Shown here piece after piece: positions 10,271-21,605 of a stretch of DNA of 64,000 bases. Location: positions 124,001 to 188,000 of the forward strand of contig NW_020194555.1 of the NCBI RefSeq assembly GCF_002865645.1, in the 5' to 3' direction. The notes beneath the pieces are model-generated. The model was not told the origin of the DNA, ran no database searches, and saw only the letters and a program-made list of their open reading frames with translations. Position 1 is the stretch's first letter; the number at the start of each line of letters is the position of its first letter. A program made the translations under genes and the position numbers. The DNA is from Hyaloscypha bicolor E. Taxonomy: Eukaryota > Ascomycota > Leotiomycetes > Helotiales > Hyaloscyphaceae.

Positions 10271-13218
10271 TTAAACTTTTTTTTATTTAAGTTTATTATT
10301 TTATTACTTTTTTTTATATATATATTACTTACTTTTATTTTTCTTTAATAAGTCTTTTTTCTTTTTTAATAAATTATTATTACTTTTTTTATAAGTCTTT
10401 TTTAATTTTTTTATTAGCTATTATTATTTGTTTCTAATAAGTTTTCTTTTAATAGCTTACTTTTAGGTCTTATTTCAAGCTTTTTTATTCTCTTTTTATT
10501 TGTTTTTTTATTAATTTTTTATAGCTTACTTTTATATCTTTTTTATAAATTTCTTTTACTTTTTTTTAAATAATATTTTCTTATTACTTTTTTATTAATT
10601 ACTTTTATTCTTTTTTTAAAAGTTTATTTTATTTTTCTTTTATTTAATTATTTTTTAAAATAAGCTAAAATTAAAGCTTTTAATAATAATATATCTTTTA
10701 AAAAGTAATTTAACTTATTAGAAAAATATAAAAAATATAAACTTATAAATAAAGAAAAATAATAGTTTATTATATTATTTCCTATTATTATTATATAATA
10801 TATTTAAAAGAAGAAATATTTTATTTTATTTATAATTTATATATATAAAAGCTTATATCTTTTATAATAACTAATATTATATAAATATTACGAGTTAGTT
10901 TTAGCTAAGGCTTTAGCTAAGATATTAAGCTAGGATTTAAATTAAGCTCGGCGTTTTAGTAGTTTTAATTATACCTATTTACGAGTTTACTAATAAAAGT
11001 TTATAGTTTTAGTTATATTTTCAGGCCTTATAAAACCAAAGTTATTAACTTTATTTTATAGTAATTATAAATTAAAACCTTAGATAATTCAAGCAAATAT
11101 AATAAAAGAAGCTAAAATAAGTTTAGAATATCTATAAAATTAGTTCCGAATATAAAATTTAATATATTTCAAATAGTTAAAGAATTTATTTTTTAGTAAA
11201 ATATCCTAAAACTATAAACTTTTATTAATTATTATACCTTACTTTTATTTTTTATTTTTTTTAGCTTTATATTTTATAAAATACTAGAATTTTAGATTCT
11301 TGAGTTTTATTTTATTATTTTATTTCTATTATTATATCTTTTTAGTAATTTATTAAAATAATTAATTTCAATTATAAAATTTATTTCTTTTATTATTTTT
11401 TACTAAGTCTTAATTAATAGCCTTATTATTTATTTTATATAATTCTTAAATATTACTTTATTATATTTATAATAATTAAAGTTATAAGCTTTTAAAAATA
11501 ATGAAAATAATTATATATTATAAATACTTATATTTACTATTATTTAAATTTTGTTTTATTTACTAAATTCTTAAATTAAAATATATATAGGAATTCTAAT
11601 TTCTAAATTATATATTAAAAAAAGCGTTTTTTAAAATAAAATATATTATAAAAATAAAAGCAAAACTAATTATTTTATATAATTATTAATGTTTTTAAAA
11701 TAATAAAGATTTTAAAAAAAGCTAAAAAAACGAAATTAAGTAATTAATAATAATAAAAGTATTTTATTTATTAAAAATATTAAAACTTTAATTACTTTAT
11801 ATTTTATTATATAAAGTTTAAAAATATATCTTAAGAATACTTAATATAATAAGTTTTAAGGCTTTTATTATTAATTAATATATTTTTTATATTACTTCTT
11901 TATTATTATAAAAGATTTTTTAATTTAAAAGTTTTTAATAATATTATTAAAATAATAAAGGTTTAATTATTTAATATAATTAATACTTTTAAATTACTTA
12001 TAAATATAAAGCTTATCTTATTATATTCAATTTTACTTCTTTTATTAAATTTAGAATATTTAATTAAGTATTAAATATAGCTTAATAATTAGAATAATAA
12101 ATAATTTATTTAAGGTTTTCTATTTTAGTTTTTAAACTTTTTTATAAGAAATATAAATTAAAAGCTATATTTAAACTTATTTTCTTTAATTAATAAAACT
12201 TTTAAAATTCTTTTTATTATATTAAATATATTTAAAATAACTTTTAATTTAAATAAATATTATATATAGCTTTTCTTTTTAAATATATTAAATAAATATT
12301 AGCTATATTTATATTTTAAAAATAATATAATATAAACTAAATAATAATAGTAATTATATAATTATTAAATAAGATATTATAAAAAGTAAAAATAAAATAA
12401 TATTTTTAAAAAGTAATATTATTAATTCCGAGATAAATATATAATAATAAAAACTAAGTCTTTATAAAAGAATTATAAAAGAATTTATTAGTTATTAATT
12501 AATATTTATAATTATATTATTATATTAATATTTAATACTTTTGGGTTTAAATAATTATTATATATTATTTTTAAATATATATTTGTTTCTTTTTAATATA
12601 TTATTAGTAATTTTTATATTAATAAAGTATTAAATAAAAATATTAAAATTAATTAATAATAATTTTTGCTTTAAAATATATTTATTAATTCGAAAATTAT
12701 AATAAATTTTATATAATATTATATAAAAAATAATAAAGTTATTAATATAAATAATTTAATAAATATAAATTAAGGACTTATATTTTTATATTCTCTAGTA
12801 TTTACTAACTTCTTTAATAAAGAAAAAAGTTTAAGAGCTTAATATTTCTTAATAGTATTTAAATATATATTAAATTAAATAATTTTTATAAAAGTATATA
12901 ATATTATAAATATATTTAAAGCTTAAACAAATTATTTATTTATAATAATAATTATTTTGAACTAAATTTATTTTAATTTATTAAGTAATAAAAGTAATAA
13001 AACTAAAATTTAAAATATTTCTTCTGAATTTTAAAAGATTATTTCTAGTTATTTTAGTTTTAATTTTAAGAGTTTATTTTCGGCTTTTATTTAATTAAAA
13101 CTCTTGTTATAACTAGCTCTTGCATTATATATTTTCTTTTAATTATTTTAAGCTCTTTGTATTTCTTTCTTTTTTTCTTTTTTTCTTTTATTAACTTTTT
13201 ATATAACTTTTATAATCG
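10271..13218. repeat. AT-rich decayed repeat DNA
   Basis: Nearly pure A/T sequence with stops in all frames. A stretch at about 10870-11050 keeps slightly more G/C, including agctcggcgttttagtagtttt, which resembles words in the 10021-10262 element and may be a mutated copy of it. Nothing else is recognisable. Confidence 0.4.
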
Positions 13219-14106
13219 TATATTAGAACTTGTACTAAATCCCCTATATCCCTGCGGGTTTAGTACATATTAGTAATACGGTCAAAAATTAGTAATACGG
13301 TCATTTTTTTTCACTATTATATCGATTTTAATTAATTAAATATTAATACCATGGCCAAATTCGACCCAGAAGAAGGGAAAAGGATGGCCCAGGCCTCCGA
13401 TTTCTATGCCAGGAACCTATACGTCAAAAATCTGCGGTTGCGCGTTAATTCAGGGTCAAATTACGCCTCTGGAAAGTGCATCTCGCTGGCCGATTACTGT
13501 AAAACGCCAAAGGGGGCTTTAATAAGGCCCTTAATCGTAATCAGGAGAATGCCCTAAAGTAGTTTATCGATTTTTTAATCTATTTAGGCCATAATATTAA
13601 TCTTAAGAAAGTGCAGGGAATGGCTAATAAGATTCTGGGAGAGAGTATATCTACCCACCAGGCAATATATATTTATATATAATAATATATACTAGATAGA
13701 GAGCTTGGTTTTATTAAGCCACTCCTTTCTTCCTTCTTTATTTTATAATAATGACTTTGGTAATATAGTTAGATTAGATACTAATAGAAAGGAAATAATT
13801 ATTAGATATATAAATTAAGATATAGTAGTTATATAATTAATTAATTTCTTAGAATTATAGTATTTTAGAAGAATTACTAATAAGGTAAAATATATAATAT
13901 TTCTATTATTTTTTACTACTTATATATATAATATAAAAATAAAAGAATTTTAATTATTAACTATAGTATAAACTTTATATAAACTATAAAATATTTTTCT
14001 TTAATTTTTACTAAAATTCCGAAAATGAGTATTCTAAAAATAATTATATTACTAATATATACTAAACCCGCAGAAATATAAGGAATTTAATATAAGTTCT
14101 AATATA
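13219..14106 (+). mobile_element. Pogo/Fot1-type DNA transposon relic with TIRs
   Basis: Both ends carry the same sequence in opposite orientation. The left begins tatattagaacttgtac at 13219 and includes ctgcgggtttagta; the right ends at 14106 and includes tactaaacccgcag. The inverted repeats are roughly 55-60 bp. The right copy has more A/T, as expected after RIP. Inside, from the ATG at 13351, a reading frame resembles the N-terminal region of pogo-family transposases: ALNRNQENALK, a TAG stop where Q is expected, then FIDFLIYLGHNIN and GMANKILG. It needs one frame change near 13520 and is then lost in AT-rich sequence. At about 890 bp the element lacks the DDE catalytic part. Confidence 0.7.
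13351..13675 (+). pseudogene. Fragment of pogo/Fot-type transposase (DNA-binding region)
   Basis: Starts ATGGCCAAATTCGACCC. The first frame runs 68 codons to 13557. The helix-turn-helix-like continuation (LNRNQENALK, then a CAG-to-TAG type stop, then FIDFLIYLGH and KVQGMANKILG) lies in another frame from about 13515. Known Fot/pogo proteins have a similar sequence just before their CENP-B-like DNA-binding segment. Catalytic residues are absent and the fragment cannot be functional. Confidence 0.65.
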
Positions 14107-15369
14107 TAATTATTTGCTTTTAATAAAAATTACTTTAATATTTAATATTATTATATTATTTAATATATAAAGATTTCTTTACTTTAAATAAATATTTTAT
14201 TTCTTTTATTAATACTCTTATAATTAAACTAATTATTAAAATAATATATTAATTAGAAATAGCTTTAAATTTATTTAGTATATTTATAAGTTTAATTATT
14301 AAAATAAAGTTTCTTATACTAAAACTAAAGCTTATTATAATATTAAATAAAAATTCTATTATTAGTATATTAAAGAGTAAATTATAAGAAAGTTAAATAA
14401 AAGCAAATAAGTTAAAAAAAAGTAAAGAATAAAAAAAAATTATATTTAGCTTTATAAAGCTAAATTATATTTACTTAATAAACTCGAATTTAGTATATTA
14501 GTTATATTAAACTTTATAAAGTTAAAATAAGAAATAAAAGTGTATTAAATAATATTTAATATTTAATTAAATTTAAATATTTGAATTACTTTAGAAAATA
14601 TAATTAATAAAATAAATAAAAGCGAAATTATAAAGAATATTTTTTTTTTTAGCTTTTAAATAATGTATTAATTTAAGACCTTAAAATAATATAGCTTAAA
14701 TATAATTAATATAAATTTTATGAGTTTTAAATTATTTAATTCTCTTATTTAAAAATTTACTTTTTTTTTAATAAAATGAAATCAAATATTATAAATTAAT
14801 ATATTTAGCCGCATTTATTATTATAATATAATCTTAATATAAGAATATCGAAATTATTTTAAAAAATTAAAAATAATATAAGGTACTTTTATAATAAAAG
14901 TAATACTTATAAAACTAATAAATATATTCTTAAAAACAAGAATATTCTTATCTCGGGTATTCTTATATTAAGGTTATATTTTATTATAATTTTAAACTTT
15001 AATAATATTACTAGAACTAAAATAAGATATAAGTAATAAATTATTTATATAAGTTCTTTAAAGAGAAAATATATTAACTATAAAACTAGAGTATTATTAA
15101 AAATATATTATTATTTTATATTAAAATATTTGTAATATAATTAAATATTTAAATATATTATAAGAATTTTACTTTCTAAGAATATTAGTTATTTCGCGAG
15201 TATTAAAGTATAACAAATAGCCTAATTCTGAGTTTTGTACTAAATCTCGTATAAGATAGAGCAGTTAGTATATTAGTAAGAAAGAAATAACTTCTGTTAA
15301 AAGTTCTCTAAAAATATAAAAGCAAGACTTTATTTACTATTGAAATAAGGCTATTAAAAACTATTCATT
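14107..15369. repeat. AT-rich decayed DNA between transposon relic and island
   Basis: Almost only A/T until about 15200, where composition rises towards the next island. At about 15230 the words ttgtactaaatctcgtata and ttagtatattagtaa resemble the TIR of the 13.2-14.1 kb pogo relic, suggesting the end of a second, degraded copy. Confidence 0.4.
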
Positions 15370-15469
15370 CGATAACAGCACCCTATATCTGATATTTCCA
15401 AGAGAGCATTTGTATGGCTAACCCCAAAAAGTGTCTGATTTATTTACTTACTTACTCGTATAGCCAAAT

Positions 15470-15808
15470 ATGGACCGTATTATATCATTTATTGCGGGCT
15501 TTCTCGCTCTCATTACTGCAACAAAAGCCTGCGAAGGTTATTATCAGTGCAAGTACTCGGACGGACACCACTGCTGTGTAAGTAATTAAAAATACTCTTA
15601 CCTTATAAGAATAATTACTAATTTTCACAGGTAATCGATAGTGGGCTTGGTAAAGGAGCCTGCCCCACCTACTGCAATGGCGGCACTACATGGCCGCCAC
15701 AGTGCATTGGCCAAGTTACTGGCAACTCGCGCACTGGGTATATTATCGTCGTGAAATAAACCTTTGAAGTGAAACTAACATACATCTTGCAGTTGTTATG
15801 ATTCTTAA
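15470..15808 (+). CDS. Small secreted cysteine-rich protein (candidate effector)
   Basis: Three exons, 15470-15577, 15631-15737 and 15793-15808, encode 76 residues. Introns are 53 and 55 bp, start GTAAGT and GTATAT, end CACAG and TTGCAG, and contain TACTAAT and ACTAAC branch-like words. Residues 1-20 form a signal peptide (MDRIISFIAGFLALITATKA). The mature part of about 56 residues has eight cysteines at 21, 27, 35, 36, 47, 51, 61 and 73: C-x5-C-x7-CC-x10-C-x3-C-x9-C-x11-C. Reading through intron 2 would end at 15759 with 78 residues and only seven cysteines, so the spliced form, ending GCYDS, is favoured. It presumably acts outside the cell as a disulfide-stabilised effector, toxin-like or antimicrobial peptide; I do not recognise the family. 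It is surrounded by RIP-like transposon DNA yet has no stops or frameshifts. Confidence 0.82.
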
Positions 15809-16066
15809 GCGCCGAAATCTTTGAATGTGGAACATTGAGATATTGACATCTGGCTCTGATTAGATGATTGTTTGGTTAGATTGGGATATAAAGCACAGTG
15901 TGGTCAATAGTTTATCAGTTTATCGGTTTTATTCGTCTAGTCCAGTTCAGTTTGAAGTTTCAATAGTTCAGTTCAGTTTAGTCAAATTTATATCAGTTCA
16001 GTTCAGTCCAAACTATTAGTCCCGATCACGTGGGCAGCCAATTGCTAGGCTTCTCTTCATAGCTAC
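15809..16066. other. 3' flank of the secreted-protein gene with CAGTT repeats
   Basis: Normal composition. At 15935-16010 short words based on agttcagttcagt recur five or more times, including at the start of an inverted arrangement. Such arrays are common as subterminal repeats of hAT-like elements, and cagtgtggtcaa at 15896 loosely resembles the TIR at 16978. No second end was found. Confidence 0.3.
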
Positions 16067-16507
16067 GTGGGAGCCATATATGCCGCAATATATGTTGAGT
16101 TTTTGACGAATACTAAGTGGCCGACATTAGGAGGAATACAGCCGGTTTCGCAGAGAAATGATAATAGCGTCTTGTACTATACTCAAGGAGATTGTTTAAG
16201 GCCGCAGAGTGCGTTATTCAGCTTACAAACTCGTCTGCTGTCGTCCAGGCCATGGGGTTGCTCTATTAATATATCCTCCTGGACGGCACTATATAGAAAG
16301 GCAGTTTTAACATTCTTCTGTTCAATTTGGAGATAGAGGGCTGTAGCGATCGCCGTTGTAGATCTGAAGCTGTATTCTTTGACCACGTACTATTGGCCAT
16401 GGGTTGAGGTTGACTTGGAAATATTGATTTGCGGCAGGAGATGCTTGAGACGTTGTAACGGAGGCCTGCCAAATCAGTAACTTACCCGCCAAAATAAGGC
16501 TAGCCAT
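16067..16507 (-). pseudogene. Ty1/Copia reverse-transcriptase fragment
   Basis: On the minus strand 16386-16183 reads KNVKTAFLYSAVQEDILIEQ then PHGLDD, VCKLNNALCGLKQSP. This matches the Copia RT pattern (D/N-VKTAFLNG..EEIYM.QPEGF ... VCKL.KSLYGLKQSPR). Further downstream, in a shifted frame, HLVFVKNSTYIAAYMA corresponds to the segment leading to the YVDD box, but the catalytic YxDD is not present. The upstream frame (to 16507) is weaker. Composition is normal, unlike the Gypsy relics, so this scrap was either too short to be hit by RIP or arrived later. No LTRs were found. Confidence 0.75.
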
Positions 16508-16861
16508 AGAAAATTAGTGTACGTCAATGTGGGTCAAAAATAAAATCATTGAGTGTTTGAACTGAAGCCGATTCGAACTTTACTGTAACTTACAGCCGTA
16601 CATTTCACTGACTTGAGTTCTCTTAGCCATATGTCACCACTAGCACAGAGGCCACCCAATTGATTGCATTTCTCACTGTTACTCTTGTGTAACAATTAAA
16701 GGATGGTGAATAAGATAAATCGGCAGGTGATAGCAGTCCTCAACTCCTCAGAAATATCAACGGCCTTTAAAGCACACGGGTTTCATAATGGCGGCGTTAG
16801 AATCAGGGTGAGATTTCTATTTCCTCTCGTAGCCTGAAGCTTACTGGGGCCTAGTATATTC

Positions 16862-18224
16862 AATTCAAGACAATTTCTATTTGTCGTCGGAGAGAATCAG
16901 GCGGCATTTACTGTACACGCAGCTGTTATTGCAAAATAATCACAGGCGCTCGATGTTCTTATCAACGGACCTATGATCAGTGTGTCAAAAAAAATCAAGG
17001 CTAATTAATTATAATTAACTATAGTTGATTATAGTTAATTATGATTTGATTCAGCAAATTTTGACTTGACTTGATTTGATTATGATTATAATTAATTATA
17101 ATCAACTATAATCATTACGTGATACTAAGAAATCCTGAATTTCTCAAGTAACTTAAAAGATTATTAAATAACTAACGGCTATATTAATAAGGTATAAACA
17201 AAACTTATAGAATATATATAAGAGTATAAAGCTAGTCTAAATCGGGCATAAAAAACTGGATATCTTTCTTAGAAACCTCTTCTTTATTTTTTTAACTCTT
17301 ATTTATTCTTTTTTATTTCTCCTTATTTTGAGGGATATTAAGGTTAATTAAAGATTATTAAGACATTTTCGAATATATCGAGTAAAAACAAGTAAGTTTA
17401 TAGTCGAAAGCTTCTTAATTAGAGCTATAATTATTGAGATATTTATATATAAAGTAAAGGGAGAAGAAAGTAACCTGAGGAAAATCACTTATTTATATAT
17501 AAATCCTCTAGAATTTAGAAGATTATTTAATAAGCGTCTAATTAGATATAACCCTCTAATTTAAAGCGTCTATTTGTAAGAGAGCATATTTTTAGCCAAT
17601 TTATTTATAATAATAAGATTTATAAGGTGGCGAAGAATTACTAGAAAATCGAGGAGGTTTTAGCGCCTTCGGCTCGCGCCGCTTCGCTCACCAAGCAGCG
17701 CGATACCCGATTTAGTAAGGAGCGCCTTAAGCGATACCGGATACGGACTAGCCTTAGCCTAATTTTAGCCTTTCTCGCCTTCGAACCTCCAAGCGCACGT
17801 GCACGCTCACGTGACTAAATAATTAACTATAATCAATTATAGTTGATTATAATTGATTATAATTGATTATGATTTGATTAAGTAGATTTTGACTTGATTT
17901 GATTTGATTCAGAGGCTATAATCAAATCAAACTAAATCATTTGACACACTGCCTATGATAGAAGCCTCAGATGGGAAAGCAACTTTTAAGGATGTGCAAG
18001 AAGATACCTTCGTACGATTCTGTCAATTGAACTATACTGAAGACTATGCTACTCCAGAATTCATTCACAAACCTGACGTCGAGCTCCAAAGTGTTTTTGC
18101 CTCTGATCGTGATGACAGCGGGCTTGACCCAGCCCTGAGCCACAGCCAGACATGTGGGACTTTGGAACAGGATCTAAGCCCAAAACGCGAAGGACCTATC
18201 AAAGAGTCGGCTCCTGCGGATATC
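16862..18224 (+). pseudogene. BTB/POZ-domain gene split by a hAT insertion
   Basis: The two sides of the hAT element join, after removing one target-site copy, into a BTB/POZ reading frame. Before the element: FVVGENQAAFTVHAAVIAK, a TAA stop at 16937-16939, then SQALDVLINGPM. After it: IEASDGKATFKDVQEDTFVR, FCQLNYTEDYATPEF. This resembles the fungal BTB pattern (VHA..I...S.ALD.L.NGPM.EA...... V.EDTF.RFCQ..YTGDY). BTB domains mediate dimerisation and often recruit Cullin-3. The frame after the element runs to a stop at about 18227, created where another hAT-like end begins. The gene carries a nonsense codon, a 1 kb insertion and an abrupt 3' end, so it is dead. Confidence 0.75.
16978..17951. 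mobile_element. Non-autonomous hAT-type element, 974 bp
   Basis: The element begins CAGTGTGTCAAA (16978-16989) and ends with the exact reverse complement TTTGACACACTG (17940-17951), so the TIRs are 12 bp and perfect. It is flanked by perfect 8-bp direct repeats CCTATGAT at 16970-16977 and 17952-17959, the target-duplication length of hAT transposons. About 130 bp inside each end are arrays of overlapping inverted words (aattataatcaactata, gatttgatt), typical subterminal repeats. The centre has a short GC-rich piece near 17650-17820 and no coding sequence. It interrupts the BTB gene inside its NGPM-IEA stretch. Confidence 0.93.
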
Positions 18225-18420
18225 TAGTGTGTCAAATAATTTAATTAATTATAATTATTGGCCGGTAATCAAATCAAATTAAGTCAGAATCGTAGTAATC
18301 AAATTATAATTAATTATTTGCTTAATTTAATTGAATATAATTAATTACTGTGTCACGTGTTATTACACGTGACTATAAAGATAATATAAGCGTTATGGCG
18401 CAAAAGTAAAGCATATTTTA
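18225..18420. mobile_element. Second hAT-type element end (related to 16978-17951)
   Basis: TAGTGTGTCAAATAATTT at 18225 repeats the TIR of the neighbouring hAT element with one C-to-T change. It is followed by the same style of subterminal words (aattaattataatta, atcaaatcaaatt) up to a CACGTG-containing stretch near 18355-18372. The opposite end with TTTGACACACT was not found, so the element is truncated or its far end is too mutated to see. It terminates the BTB reading frame. Confidence 0.6.
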
Positions 18421-18664
18421 CCCTAATTTAAATATCGCCTTACTATTATAGGCTTAATAGCTAGTATCCCGCCTTTCCTCACTTTACTTATCTTTGTAAA
18501 TAAGTACTATAATAGGGGTTTTGACTCCTCTAGTCACGTGGGTGCGGTCATATAATATCCAGAGCAAATAATTCACATATATATTACCTTGCTTTCTTTC
18601 TCTCTTCTTTAGAAATCAATTAATCTTTATTCTCTTTATATTTTAGTCATATATTATTATTATA

Positions 18665-18805
18665 GTAAATGCGGGTATAAGTAGTAAATATTCGATAAAG
18701 AGAGGAAAAGAGGTATAATACAAGTAGCTAGAGCTTAAATATAAGTAAATAGAGTTATATAGGCCTATATATAACTAGAGTATAATTACTATATAATATA
18801 TGCCC
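18665..18805 (+). repeat. 140-bp repeat, copy 1 (RIP-mutated)
   Basis: Contains ataaagagaggaaaagaggt, agctagagcttaaatataag and ataactagagtataattactatataat. It aligns by eye with copies at 20358 and 23105. Compared with the 23105 copy, nearly all differences are C-to-T or G-to-A. Confidence 0.65.
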
Positions 18806-20357
18806 CTTAAAAAAGAGAGAATCAGGTGGTTTTCTATATATATATACGGGCCAACTTTATAAAAAGAATAAAAAATGAACTAATTTCTATTTAAAAAGCT
18901 TAAAAATAGCCTAATTATATTCAAGACCCAAAAAACAGCTTTATCTAATTTCTTTATCCCGATTAGATAATTCTATCGGGTTATCTTTATACTATAAATA
19001 TCTATTCTAGCTATAAGAATCCTAATATATTCTATTTCCGACTATTATTACTATATATGTCTTATTATTAAGCTATTTTAGAACAGGGATATATAAATAA
19101 AAAATATAGGAACTAGAGGATTTCGGGTTTAATAAAGAGGGAATAGAAGGCTTTAGTAATATTATTAAAGCTGGAACTAGTAGTACTTTAAATCTAGTTA
19201 TTAAATTATATATAATTAATTATTCGGAATTTATATTTATTATTATTTAGGCTCTAGTAATACTAATTAATAAAGTATCTAAAGCTAGCCTAATCTGGAA
19301 ATCTAGTATATTTTATACTATTAGAATAATATAACATTTGGATATAAAACTAGTATATCTAGTAAGGCAGAAATAGATAATTAGATATTCTAAAATATAT
19401 ATTTTATTATATATTTAGAGATATATAAAATAGGTCTTATTAACCTAATTAAGAGTAATAGAAGCTAGTATCTTAAACCGGTTAATAAGAATTTAAGAAA
19501 TAATTTCTAAAAATAACTATTTTAAGAAATATTTCTATAAATCTAATAGTTCTATAATTTATTAAATTATAATAAAGTCCTATAAGTAATATATTTATTA
19601 TTTATTTATATAAACGTCTTTAGTATTTAGTTATGAGATATTAATAAAGTTAAAAACATTATAATAAATTAGGTATTTGCTTTTATAGATTAGTATTTCA
19701 GGCAAATATATATAAATAAGTAGTTTAAAAAGGCTAATACTTTCGAGTTTAGAAAAAAGAAAAAGAAGTAATTAATAATTAAATTAAGGGTATTCGAATT
19801 CATTTAAAGAAAAGAGAAGCTATTAAAAAGCTAATAGTAGCAGCTATTTAATAATAGTAGAAGCTAGAATAGAAAATATAATTTGAAATTATAATTATAA
19901 TAGCTAGTTCGTAATTATATCTTATATAAAAGAAATTAATTCGTTTTAAATAGCAGATTTAATAATTAAACTAATAGTATTTAACTAGTATTTATTAAAT
20001 GCTTTATTATCTATTTATTATAGTATTTAGATACTAATTTCTTGACTAGAAATAGCTATAACTAGCTATTCTAATAGCCCTAATTTCTCAGATTTAGAGA
20101 AAACTATAAGTTAATATCCGAGAGCCTTTAATTTAATAGTAGAAGCTTTCGGAGATATAGTAATATTATAGTAGTATTATTAATAAATAGGCTATATTAG
20201 CTAAATTAATAATTTCTAATTAATAGTTTAATTAAGAGATTAACTAATTAAAGCAGAGCTTTAGAAAGCTCTATTAGAAATATAAATAAATTTACAAGTA
20301 ATTAAAAATAAAGAGACTTCTAATTAAATTAAACTAATAAGTATTACTATTATTTAT

Positions 20358-20500
20358 TATAATAAATGCGGGTATAAGTAATATATATTTAATAAAAAGA
20401 AGAAAAGAAATATAATATAAATAGCTAGAGCTTAAATACAAGTAAATATAATTATATAAGCTTATATATAACTAGAATATAGTTACTATATAATAATTAT
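20358..20500 (+). repeat. 140-bp repeat, copy 2 (RIP-mutated)
   Basis: Same repeat as 18665-18805, with shared words aaatgcgggtataagta and agctagagcttaaataca. It is more AT-rich than copy 1. Confidence 0.65.
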
Positions 20501-21290
20501 TTAAAGAAAAAAAAGAGAATTTATTACTTATATAATTTTTATATAATTTTTATATAATAATTAGAAATATTTAATTATATTTAATTATAATTTTTCTAAT
20601 AATTTTTTTTAAAGGTTAATAATTAAATTATAATTAATTAATTATTTAATTAAATTAAATATAATTAATTACTTTAATTATTTTTTTAATATACTATAGG
20701 TATTCTTTAATAATAAAGTCTATAATATAGAAATAATTTATATAATTTTAATTATATAATATTAAGTTTATTAGAATTCTAGTTTTATAAAAACATTTCT
20801 TATAATAAATATATTAATATTTACTAATTTGCTAAGCCTATATTTCTTATTATTTCTAAAAGAAATTAATATTTCTTTAGCTAATAAAGTCTCTTCTTTT
20901 ATTATAATAGCTTTTATTATAATTTCTTTTTTTATTATATATGGGATTTTAGTTAATTTCTATTATTATTTAAATTAATTATTATTATTAAATTCTATAT
21001 ATAATTAATTATTTAACTAATTACTATTATTATTTAAAGAAATAAAATAGCTAGCCAAATAAATAAATAAGTTTTATAATAGTTATATTTTATATATATA
21101 TTATATATATATATAAGCTATATAAGCTAGAAAGATTCGAGTTAGTCCCGAGCTTATAATAGTATTTAGGGTTAGGAATTAGAGTTTGAATTAGTTCCGG
21201 AAAGTTAGAAAGTAATAAAAGTTCCTTATATTAAGATATATTAAAATATAATAGTCTTATATATTAGAATTAGTATATATTAAATATATA

Positions 21291-21600
21291 TATAATAGAT
21301 ATATATAATAGATATATAAATAAGTATTAGATATTATAGATCTAGTTTCTTATTTTAAATAAAGCTTATAATTAGAATTATATAAATTATATGAAATTAT
21401 ATTTCCTAATTAAATAAAGGGCTTTATATATTTAATTAAATACTAGGAAATATATAAAGAAATACTTCTAGCTTTAAAAAGAAATATTAGTTAATTTTTT
21501 ATTAGAATTAATTCTTGGAATTAATTATATTTATAAATATTATTTTATAGCTTATTTATTTTAATTACTTATATATTATTCTACTATTATATATCTTATA
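21291..21600 (-). mobile_element. Solo LTR of the 36.2-43.3 kb Gypsy family, inverted
   Basis: Reverse-complement match to the LTRs at 36185 and 42935. It starts tataatagatatatataata (the LTR 3' end with its ctatta minisatellite) and ends ctactattatatatcttata (the LTR 5' end tataagatatataatag). Shared internal words include gattatagatctagtttc-like and aaatactaggaaatatata. It is flanked by ATATA on both sides (21286-21290, 21601-21605), a possible 5-bp target duplication, although the local AT content weakens that evidence. A solo LTR arises by recombination between the two LTRs of an element. Confidence 0.7.
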
Positions 21601-21605
21601 ATATA

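Larger units (their letters stand above)
18421..21285. repeat. AT-rich decayed DNA with two copies of a 140-bp repeat
   Basis: Mostly A/T with scattered C/G. Copies of the 140-bp repeat lie at about 18665-18805 and 20358-20500 in the same orientation, 1.69 kb apart. The sequence between them is riddled with stops and could not be assigned. The pair could be short LTRs of a small element or independent insertions. Confidence 0.4.

Noticed and set aside
15631..15759. Secreted peptide ending at 15759 with seven cysteines
   Set aside because: Clear GTATAT...CTAAC...TTGCAG signals define a further intron; splicing it yields an even cysteine number.
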